From Arbacia lixula (taxonomy: Eukaryota > Echinodermata > Echinoidea > Arbacioida > Arbaciidae): 64,000 bases of DNA. Both the position numbers and the translations under genes were made by a program. Location: contig OZ022593.1 of the NCBI GenBank assembly GCA_963669155.1, forward strand, positions 1,546,655 to 1,610,654. Reading direction: 5' to 3'. This document shows positions 36,375 to 47,744 of this stretch, in pieces. A model generated the notes under the pieces. It ran no database searches. It was not told the origin of the DNA and saw nothing but the letters and a program-made list of their open reading frames with translations. How positions within the stretch are numbered: position 1 is the stretch's first letter; each line of letters begins with the position of its first letter.

Positions 36375-38071
36375 TATTTTTAGGTGGTCTGTCGCCAACG
36401 ACAGATCACCTCTTAATTTCGTTAGAATTTTCTTTCTTTATTTATTATTATTTATTTATTTTTATTCCAAATTTTTGTGACATGGATATCTCAACAATGC
36501 ATAAGCCATATTTCATGAAATGTTCATCATGTATGGACATATATGTGAACATGTTACAGCAACATTTTCAAGGTCATGACGTCATCGTGACGTCATCTAC
36601 GAGCAGTTTAATGAAAAACTATTACCTCATGTAGCTCTAGAACTGGTCATCTCTGTGTAATGAAATTTAACATGCATATAATTAATGAGTAGCTAATTAA
36701 TTTCATAGGAAAAAAATGCGCGCGTACGCGTACGTTAGTGCAAAAACGCGCGCGCAAAATTTTAAAATGCTCCAAATCAACTCAAAATTGTTTTGCATAT
36801 GTTTCAGGCCATTTCTAGCATTTCAAAAATTTCCGCGCGTGCGCGCGCGTTCGCGCGTTTTTTCGTGCGTAACGCGAACAAAACGTCAAAATTCTGTTTT
36901 TTTACTGGATTCATGTTACTGACACTACATACAACACATCCTGTCATTTTGAGCCATTTCCATGCAATAACAAGGTCGTGCGGGTGCGTCAAAGTTCAAA
37001 GTCTGCGCGTGCGTCAATACGTTTTTGTGTGCAAATATTGCAAAAAACATGACTACCTTCAATCGGCCATAGCTCTTCAGAATGGCCGGTGACCCCCAAT
37101 TTTTTTTCAATATTCTGAAAGAGTGGGAAATGTAGATGTGATTTAATGTTCGATTTACCTTTTAAATTTATGTTGATGTCATCATATTGCCATATGAATC
37201 GAAAAAATGATTTTTCATGTATGACGTCATGAACTTTTTTACCCGCTTTTGTGTATCTCAGTAATTCATGGTCAATTTTCTCCCAAATTTCAGTATGTTG
37301 TAGCTGAGACCTCGCTCCATAGTAGGAATTGCCTTCATTTTTCATTTTGATGACGTCTTCACGGTGTAAATTTCATTATACGCATGAATGTCAAAATCGC
37401 ACTTCCGTGTTATGTCAATGGAAGTGGTATTTATGAAATGACATGACGAGCTTCTAGGAGATGTATCTCACTAATATGTCAAGCTTTCACTCTGAAATTT
37501 CAGTATGTTGTAGCTGAGTCTACGAGCTTTCCGGAACGTTGTCTCCATTTTTTAATCAGATGTCGGGATCATGGTGAAATTTCAGCTTGAATATCGATTT
37601 CTTAATCATTCTAGCCCCTGCTGGGCATTACGTGTTAAGTGAATGGGAAGATTTGTGGCTCAATAGGTAAGGCGCCGTTTTAAGATCTCGAGGCCCCCGG
37701 TTCGATTCCTGGCGTGGGTAGGGTCAACTTTTGCATTCCTTTTGCAATGTTTATTTTGCCATCTTCTTCTGTTCTATGCCTCACTTTGTCATTCTCTTTG
37801 AGATTTTCTTTCCAATTCTTTTTTCTCTCACCCCATTCTCTTACATGACTATTAATCACGTTAGCATAAACATGTTACCATTTAGGAAATTCTCTGAAAT
37901 TTTAGTATAATAGGTGCCCTATGAGCTTTCTTGAGCGCTGTCTCACATTGCTTATGGATAGTTGGTGTCACGAATGAAGGTCTATAGTTCACCGTGCATT
38001 TTCCATCCCATGTCTGTGCATGAATTTGCCAATGCAGACCACCTGATACTTGTCCACAAGTATGTCTCGTT
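36375..38071 (+). repeat. Array unit P12, subfamily A2, headed by H1
   Basis: H1 stem at 36,382-36,411 lies seven bases past GTCTCGTT, within TTTATTTTT. A box 37,656; B box 37,699-37,709. Confidence 0.9.
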
Positions 38072-39775
38072 ATTAGGTGGTCTGTCGCCAACGACAGATC
38101 ACCTCTTAATTTCGTTAGAATTTTCTTTCTTTATTATTAGGTGGTCTGTCGCCAACGACAGATCACCTCTTAATTTCGTTAGAATTTTCTTTCTTTATTA
38201 TTTATTTATTTATTTTTATTCCAAATTTTTGTGACATGGATATCTCAACAATGCATAAGCCATATTTCATGAAATGTTCATCATGTATGGACATATATGT
38301 GAACATGTTACAGCAACATTTTCAAGGTCATGACGTCATCGTGACGTCATCTACGAGCAGTTTAATGAAAAACTATTACCTCATGTAGCTCTAGAACTGG
38401 TCATCTCTGTGTAATGAAATTTAACATGCATATAATTAATGAGTAGCTAATTAATTTCATTGAAAAAAAACGCGCGCGTACGCGTACGTTAGTGCAAAAA
38501 CGCGCGCGCAAAATTTTAAAATGCTCTAAATCAACTCAAAATTGTTTTGCATATGTTTTAGGCCATTTCTAGCATTTCAAAAATTTCCGCGCGTGCGCGC
38601 GCGTTCGCGCGTTTTTTCGTGCGTAACGCGAACAAAACGTCAAAATTCTGTTTTTTTACTGGATTCATGTTACTGACACTACATACAACACATCCTGTCA
38701 TTTTGAGCCATTTCCATGCAATAACAAGGTCGTGCGGGTGCGTCAAAGTTCAAAGTCTGCGCGTGCGTCAATACGTTTTTGTGTGCAAATATTGCAAAAA
38801 ACATGACTACCTTCAATCGGCCATAGCTCTTCAGAATGGCCGGTGACCCCCAATTTTTTTTCAATATTCTGAAAGAGTGGGAAATGTAGATGTGATTTAA
38901 TGTTCGATTTACCTTTTAAATTTATGTTGATGTCATCATATTGCCATATGAATCGAAAAAATGATTTTTCATGTATGACGTCATGAACTTTTTTACCCGC
39001 TTTTGTGTATCTCAGTAATTCATGGTCAATTTTCTCCCAAATTTCAGTATGTTGTAGCTGAGACCTCGCTCCATGGTAGGAGTTGCCTTCATTTTTCATT
39101 TTGATGACGTCTTCACGGTGTAAATTTCATTATACGCATGAATGTCAAAATCGCACTTCCGTGTTATGTCAATGGAAGTGGTATTTATGAAATGACATGA
39201 CGAGCTTCTAGGAGATGTATCTCACTAATATGTCAAGCTTTCACTCTGAAATTTCAGTATGTTGTAGCTGAGTCTACGAGCTTTCCGGAACGTTGTCTCC
39301 ATTTTTTAATCAGATGTCGGGATCATGGTGAAATTTCAGCTTGAATATCGATTTCTTAATCATTCTAGCCCCTGCTGGGCATTACGTGTTAAGTGAATGG
39401 GAAGATTTGTGGCTCAATAGGTAAGGCGCCGTTTTAAGATCTCGAGGCCCCCGGTTCGATTCCTGGCGTGGGTAGGGTCAACTTTTGCATTCCTTTTGCA
39501 ATGTTTATTTTGCCATCTTCTTCTGTTCTATGCCTCACTTTGTCATTCTCTTTGAGATTTTCTTTCCAATTCTTTTTTCTCTCACCCCATTCTCTTACAT
39601 GACTATTAATCACGTTAGCATAAACATGTTACCATTTAGGAAATTCTCTCAAATGTTAGTATAATAGGTGCCCTATGAGCTTTCTTGAGCGATGTCTCAC
39701 ATTGCTTATGGATAGATGGTGTTACGAATGAAGGTCTATAGTCCAGCTTATACTTGTCCACAAGTATGTCTCGTT
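38072..39775 (+). repeat. Array unit P13, subfamily A1, headed by H1-H1
   Basis: H1 stems at 38,075-38,104 and 38,139-38,168. A box 39,410; B box 39,453-39,463. Confidence 0.9.
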
Positions 39776-41462
39776 TATTATTAGGTGGTCTGTCGCCAAC
39801 GACAGATCACCTCTTAATTTCGTTAGAATTTTCTTTCTTTATTTATTTATTTTTATTCCAAATTTTTGTGACATGGATATCTCAACAATGCATAAGCCAT
39901 ATTTCATGAAATGTTTATCATGTATGGACATATATGTGAACATGTTACAGCAACATTTTCAAGGTCATGACGTCATCGTGACGTCATCTACGAGCAGTTT
40001 AATGAAAAACTATTACCTCATGTAGCTCTAGAACTGGTCATCTCTGTGTAATGAAATTTGACATGCATATAATTAATGAGTAGCTAATTAATTTCATTGA
40101 AAAAAAACGCGCGCGTACGCGTACGTTAGTGCAAAAACGCGCGCGCAAAATTTTAAAATGCTCCAAATCAACTCAAAATTGTTTTGCATATGTTTCAGGC
40201 CATTTCTAGCATTTCAAAAATTTCCGCGCGTGCGCGCGCGTTCGCGCGTTTTTTCGTGCGTAACGCGAACAAAACGTCAAAATTCTGTTTTTTTACTGGA
40301 TTCATGTTACTGACACTACATACAACACATCCTGTCATTTTGAGCCATTTCCATGCAATAACAAGGTCGTGCGGGTGCGTCAAAGTTCAAAGTCTGCGCG
40401 TGCGTCAATACGTTTTTGTGTGCAAATATTGCAAAAAACATGACTACCTTCAATCGGCCATAGCTCTTCAGAATGGCCGGTGACCCCCAATTTTTTTTCA
40501 ATATTCTGAAAGAGTGGGAAATGTAGATGTGATTTAATGTTCGATTTACCTTTTAAATTTATGTTGATGTCATCATATTGCCATATGAATCGAAAAAATG
40601 ATTTTTCATGTATGACGTCATGAACTTTTTTACCCGCTTTTGTGTATCTCAGTAATTCATGGTCAATTTTCTCCCAAATTTCAGTATGTTGTAGCTGAGA
40701 CCTCGCTCCATAGTAGGAGTTGCCTTCATTTTTCATTTTGATGACGTCTTCACGGTGTAAATTTCATTATACGCATGAATGTCAAAATCGCACTTCCGTG
40801 TTATGTCAATGGAAGTGGTATTTATGAAATGACATGACGAGCTTCTAGGAGATGTATCTCACTAATATGTCAAGCTTTCACTCTGAAATTTCAGTATGTT
40901 GTAGCTGAGTCAACGAGCTTTCCGAAACGTTGTCTCCATTTTTTAATCAGATGTCGGGATCATGGTGAAATTTCAGCTTGAATATCGATTTCTTAATCAT
41001 TCTAGCCCCTGCTGGGCATTACGTGTTAAGTGAATGGGAAGATTTGTGGCTCAATAGGTAAGGCGCCGTTTTAAGATCTCGAGGCCCCCGGTTCGATTCC
41101 TGGCGTGGGTAGGGTCAACTTTTGCATTCCTTTTGCAATGTTTATTTTGCCATCTTCTTCTGTTCTATGCCTCACTTTGTCATTCTCTTTGAGATTTTCT
41201 TTCCAATTCTTTTTTCTCTCACCCCATTCTCTTACATGACTATTAATCACGTTAGCATAAACATGTTACCATTTAGGAAATTCTCTGAAATGTTAGTATA
41301 ATAGGTGCCCTATGAGCTTTCTTGAGCGCTGTCTCACATTGCTTATGGATAGTTGGTGTCACGAATGAAGGTCTATAGTTCACCGTGCATTTTCCAGCCC
41401 ATGTCTGTGCATGAATTTGCCAATGCAGACCACCTGATACTTGTCCACAAGTATGTCTCGTT
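39776..41462 (+). repeat. Array unit P14, subfamily A2, headed by H1
   Basis: H1 stem at 39,783-39,812. A box 41,047; B box 41,090-41,100. Confidence 0.9.
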
Positions 41463-43077
41463 TATTTTTATTCCAAATTTTTGTGACATGGATATCTCAA
41501 CAATGCATGGGCCATATTTCATGAAATGTTCATCATGTATGAACATATATGTGAACATGGTCCAGCAACATTTTCAAGGTCATGACGTCATCGTGACGTC
41601 ATCTACGAGCAGTTTAATGAAAAACTATTACCTCATGTAGCTCTAGAACTGGTCATCTCTGTGTAATGAAATTTGACATGCATATAATTAATGAGTAGCT
41701 AATTAATTTCATTGAAAAAAAACGCGCGCGTACGCGTACGTTAGTGCAAAAACGCGCGCGCAAAATTTTAAAATGCTCCAAATCAACTCAAAATTGTTTT
41801 GCATATGTTTCAGGCCATTTCTAGCATTTCAAAAATTTCCGCGCGTGCGCGCGCGTTCGCGCGTTTTTTCGTGCGTAACGCGAACAAAACGTCAAAATTC
41901 TGTTTTTTTACTGGATTCATGTTACTGACACTACATACAACACATCCTGTCATTTTGAGCCATTTCCATGCAATAACAAGGTCGTGCGGGTGCGTCAAAG
42001 TTCAAAGTCTGCGCGTGCGTCAATACGTTTTTGTGTGCAAATATTGCAAAAAACATGACTACCTTCAATCGGCCATAGCTCTTCAGAATGGCCGGTGACC
42101 CCCAATTTTTTTTCAATATTCTGAAAGAGTGGGAAATGTAGATGTGATTTAATGTTCGATTTACCTTTTAAATTTATGTTGATGTCATCATATTGCCATA
42201 TGAATCGAAAAAATGATTTTTCATGTATGACGTCATGAACTTTTTTACCCGCTTTTGTGTATCTCAGTAATTCATGGTCAATTTTCTCCCAAATTTCAGT
42301 ATGTTGTAGCTGAGACCTCGCTCCATAGTAAGAGTTGCCTTCATTTTTCATTTTGATGACGTCTTCACGGTGTAAATTTCATTATACGCATGAATGTCAA
42401 AATCGCACTTCCGTGTTATGTCAATGGAAGTGGTATTTATGAAATGACATGACGAGCTTCTAGGAGATGTATCTCACTAATATGTCAAGCTTTCACTCTG
42501 AAATTTCAGTATGTTGTAGCTGAGTCTACGAGCTTTCCGGAACGTTGTCTCCATTTTTTAATCAGATGTCGGGATCATGGTGAAATTTCAGCTTGAATAT
42601 CGATTTCTTAATCATTCTAGCCCCTGCTGGGCATTACGTGTTAAGTGAATGGGAAGATTTGTGGCTCAATAGGTAAGGCGCCGTTTTAAGATCTCGAGGC
42701 CCCCGGTTCGATTCCTGGCGTGGGTAGGGTCAACTTTTGCATTCCTTTTGCAATGTTTATTTTGCCATCTTCTTCTGTTCTATGCCTCACTTTGTCATTC
42801 TCTTTGAGATTTTCTTTCCAATTCTTTTTTCTCTCACCCCATTCTCTTACATGACTATTAATCACGTTAGCATAAACATGTTACCATTTAGGAAATTCTC
42901 TGAAATTTTAGTATAATAGGTGCCCTATGAGCTTTCTTGAGCGCTGTCTCACATTGCTTATGGATAGTTGGTGTCACGAATGAAGGTCTATAGTTCACCG
43001 TGCATTTTCCAGCCCATGTCTGTGCATGAATTTGCCAATGCAGACCACCTGATACTTGTCCACAAGTATGTCTCGTT
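41463..43077 (+). repeat. Array unit P15, subfamily A2, no hairpin module
   Basis: Shows the minimal junction: GTCTCGTT then TATTTTTATTCC, the likely undisturbed head. A box 42,662; B box 42,705-42,715. Confidence 0.9.
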
Positions 43078-44698
43078 TATTTTTATTCCTATTTTTTGTG
43101 ACATGGATATCTCAACAATGCATGGACCATGTTTCATCAAATGTTCATCATGTATAGGTATATATGTGAACATGTCACAGGAACATTTTCAAGGTCATTA
43201 CGTAATCGTGACGTCATGCACGAGCAATTTAATGAAAACCTATTATTTCATGTAGCTCTAAAACCGTTCATCTCTGTGTAATGAAATTTGGCATGTATAT
43301 AATTAATGACAAGACAATTAATTTCACAGAAAAAAAACGCGCGCGTACGCGTACGTTAGTGCATTAACGCGCGCGTAAAATAAAAAAATGCTCCAAATCA
43401 ACTAGAAATTGTTTTGCATATGTTTGATGCCATTTCTAGCATTTTTCAAATTTCCGCGCGTACGCGCGCGCGCGCGCGTTTTTCCGTGCGTTTAGCAAAC
43501 ACAACGTCGGAAAACCGTTTTTTCACTAGATTCATGTTTCTGACACTGCAAATAACACATCCTGAAATTTTGAGCCATTTCTATGCAATAATAAGGTCGT
43601 GCGGGTGCGTCAAAGTTCAAAGTCCGCGCGTGCGTCAATACGTTTTTGTGTGCAAAAACATGACCACCTTCAATCGGCCATAGCTCCTCAGAATGGCTGG
43701 TGACCCCCAATTTTTTTTTCATATTTTGAAAGAGTGGGAACTGTAGATGCTATTTCATGTCCCATTTGGTCGTTAAATACATCGTAACGTCATCATATTG
43801 CCATATGAATCGAAAAAAATCAATTTTCATGTATGACGTCATAAACTTTTTTACCCGTTCTTGCGTATCTCAGTAATCTTTGGTCAATTTTGTTCCAAAT
43901 TTCAGTATGTGATAGCTGAGACATTGCTCTATGAGAAAGTAGCCCTAATATTTCAATAGGATTCTATCTTCATGGTATGAATTTGATTATAGACATTAAT
44001 GTCAAAATCGATCGTAAGTACGTGTTATGTCAATGGAAGGGGTATTTATTAAATGACATGACGATCTTCTAGGAGCTGTATCTCGCTTATGTTCAATTCT
44101 GTTACTCTGAAATTTTAGTATGTTGTAGCTGAGTCTACTAGCTTTCGGGGACGTCATCTTTATTTTTCAATCAGATGTCGCGATCATGGCGAAATTTCAT
44201 CTTGAATATCAATTTCTTAATCATTCTAGCCCCTGCTGGGCATTACGTGTTAAGTGAATGGGAAGATGTGTGGCTCAATTGGTAAGGCGCCGCGTTTTAA
44301 GATCTCGAGGCCCCCGGTTCGATTCCTGGAGTGGGTAGGGTAAATTTTCGCATTCCTTTTACAATGTTTCTTTTGCCATCTTCTTCTGTTCTATCCTTCA
44401 CTTTGTCTTTCTCTTTGAGATTTTCTTTCCCATTCGTTTTCTCTCGCCCCTTTATCTTACGTGGCTATTAATTACATGTTAGCACAATATACATGTAACC
44501 ATTTAGGCATGTCTCTGAAATGTACGTTAGTAGACATTGTAGGTGCGCTATGAGCTTTCTTGAGCGGAGTCTCTGATTGCTTATGAATAGATGGTGTCAC
44601 GATTGAAGGTCCATATCACCGTGCATTTTCTAGCCCATGTCAGTGCATGAATTTGCCAATGCAGACCACCTTATACTTGTCCACAAGTATGTCTCGTT
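43078..44698 (+). repeat. Array unit P16, subfamily B
   Basis: A B unit diverged from P3-P5 at scattered sites (for example AACACAACGTCGG near 43,498). A box 44,271; B box 44,316-44,326. Confidence 0.9.
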
Positions 44699-46321
44699 TA
44701 TTTATTTATTTTTATTCCAAATTTTTGTGACATGGATATCTCAACAATGCATCGGCCATATTTCATGAAATGTTCATCATGTATGGACATATATGTGAAC
44801 ATGTTACAGCAACATTTTCAAGGTCATGACGTCATCGTGACGTCATCTACGAGCAGTTTAATGAAAAACTATTACCTCATGTAGCTATAGAACTGGTCAT
44901 CTCTGTGTAATGAAATTTGACATGCATATAATTAATGAGTAGCTAATTTATTTCATTGAAAAAAAACGCGCGCGTACGCGTACGTTAGTGCAAAAACGCG
45001 CGCGCAAAATTTTAAAATGCTCCAAATCAACTCAAAATTGTTTTGCATATGTTTCAGGCCATTTCTAGCATTTCAAAAATTTCCGCGCGTGCGCGCGCGT
45101 TCGCGCGTTTTTTCGTGCGTAACGCGAACAAAACGTCAAAATTCTGTTTTTTTACTAGATTCATGTTACTGACACTACATACAACACATCCTGTCATTTT
45201 GAGCCATTTCCATGCAATAACAAGGTCGTGCGGGTGCGTCAAAGTTCAAAGTCTGCGCGTGCGTCAATACGTTTTTGTGTGCAAATATTGCAAAAAACAT
45301 GACTACCTTCAATCGGCCATAGCTCTTCAGAATGGCCGGTGACCCCCAATTTTTTTTCAATATTCTGAAAGAGTGGGAAATGTAGATGTGATTTAATGTT
45401 CGATTTACCTTTTAAATTTATGTTGATGTCATCATATTGCCATATGAATCGAAAAAATGATTTTTCATGTATGACGTCATGAACTTTTTTACCCGCTTTT
45501 GTGTATCTCAGTAATTCATGGTCAATTTTCTCCCAAATTTCAGTATGTTGTAGCTGAGACCTCGCTCCATAGTAGGAGTTGCCTTCATTTTTCATTTTGA
45601 TGACGTCTTCACGGTGTAAATTTCATTATACGCATGAATGTCAAAATCGCACTTCCGTGTTATGTCAATGGAAGTGGTATTTATGAAATGACATGACGAG
45701 CTTCTAGGAGATGTATCTCACTAATATGTCAAGCTTTCACTCTGAAATTTCAGTATGTTGTAGCTGAGTCTACGAGCTTTCCGGAACGTTGTCTCCATTT
45801 TTTAATCAGATGTCGGGATCATGGTGAAATTTCAGCTTGAATATCGATTTCTTAATCATTCTAGCCCCTGCTGGGCATTACGTGTTAAGTGAATGGGAAG
45901 ATTTGTGGCTCAATAGGTAAGGCGCCGTTTTAAGATCTCGAGGCCCCCGGTTCGATTCCTGGCGTGGGTAGGGTCAACTTTTGCATTCCTTTTGCAATGT
46001 TTATTTTGCCATCTTCTTCTGTTCTATGCCTCACTTTGTCATTCTCTTTGAGATTTTCTTTCCAATTCTTTTTTCTCTCACCCCATTCTCTTACATGACT
46101 ATTAATCACGTTAGCATAAACATGTTACCATTTAGGAAATTCTCTGAAATGTTAGTATAATAGGTGCCCTATGAGCTTTCTTGAGCGCTGTCTCACATTG
46201 CTTATGGATAGTTGGTGTCACGAATGAAGGTCTATAGTTCACCGTGCATTTTCCAGCCCATGTCTGTGCATGAATTTGCCAATGCAGACCACCTGATACT
46301 TGTCCACAAGTATGTCTCGTT
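44699..46321 (+). repeat. Array unit P17, subfamily A2
   Basis: Head variants GCATCGGCC and TAGCTATAGAACTGG. A box 45,906; B box 45,949-45,959. Confidence 0.9.
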
Positions 46322-47744
46322 ATTATTATTATTATTATTTATTTTTAGGTGGTCTGCCATGCCATGGCAGATCACCTCTTGTTTTTGTCCGATTTTTCTT
46401 TCTTTATTTATTATTTATTTATTTTTATTCCAAATTTTTGTGGCATGGATATCTCTTCAATGCATGGGCCATTTTTCATGAAATCTTTATCATGCATGAA
46501 CATGTACATGAACATGTTCCAGCAACATTTTCAAGGTCATGACGTCATCGTGACGTCATCTATGAGCAATTTAATGAAAATTGATTATTGGATATATCTC
46601 TTGAACCAATCATTGATATGTAATGAAATTTGACATGCATGAAATTAATGATAAGCCAATTAATCTCAATAAATAAAAACGCGCGCGTACGCGTACGTTA
46701 GTGCAAAAACGCGCGCGCAAAATTTTAAAATGCTCAGAATCAACTCAAAATTGTTTTACATATGTTTTAGGCAATTTCAAGCATTTCAAAAATTTCCGCG
46801 CGTGCGCGCGCGTTCGCGCGCTTTTCCGTGCGTAACGCAAAAAAACGTCAAAATTCCGTTTTTATACCGGATTCATGTTACTGACACTACATACAACACA
46901 TCCTGTCATTTTGAGCCATTTCCATGCAATAACAAGGTCGTGCGGGTGCGTCAAAGTTCAAAGTCTGCGCGTGCGTCAATACGTTTTTGTGTGCAAATAT
47001 TGCAAAAAACATGACTACCTTCAATCGGCCATAGCTCTTCAGAATGGCCGGTGACCCCCCATTTTTTTTTAATATTTGGAAAGAGTATGAAATGTAGATG
47101 TGATTTTATGTGGCATTTCACCGGTAAGTACATTGTGACGTTATCATATTGCCATATGAATCGAAAAAATGAATTTTCAATCATGACGTCATGAACTTTT
47201 TTACCCGCTTTTGCATATCTCAGTAATCCTTATTCAATTTTCTCCCAAATTTCAGTATGTTGTGCCTAAGACATTTTTCTATGGCAGGCTTGCCCTCACT
47301 TTTCAATTTGTTAACGTCTTCAAGGTAAAATTATGATTATAGGCATTAATGTCAGAATCAGACGTTTTCACGTGTAATGTCAATGGGAGGGTCATTTATT
47401 TGAAGTCATGAAATGACATGGCAATCTTTCAGGAGCTATATCTTTTTCTAAGTTACGATCTTTTACTCTGAAATTTTAGTATGTTGTAGCTGAGTCTAGT
47501 AGCTTTCGGCCATGTGGTCTCCAGTTTTTCATTAGATATCGGGATCATGGCAAAATTTCAGCTTGAATATCGATTTCTAAATCATTCTAGTCACTGCTGG
47601 CGGGCATTACGTGAAAAGTGAATGCGAAGATTTGTGGCTCAATGAGTAAGGCGATGTTTTAAGAACGTTCATTTACCAGCCCATGCCAGTGCATGAATTT
47701 GCCAATGCAGACCACCTTATACTTGTCCACAAGTATGTCTCGTT
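46322..47744 (+). repeat. Array unit P18, divergent short subfamily C, headed by H2
   Basis: H2 stem at 46,347-46,377. The unit is about 1.33 kb: after the A box (47,635) it jumps to GCGATGTTTTAAGAACG and then the tail, so the B box and about 300 bp are missing. The middle third (about 46,860-47,050) is nearly identical to A, while both sides are much more diverged, as in gene conversion. Confidence 0.88.

Noticed and set aside
16990-46377. CRISPR-like array from the regularly repeated palindromes
   Set aside because: Modules are not evenly spaced, intervening DNA is the repeated 1.6-kb unit and not unique spacers, and the genome is eukaryotic.
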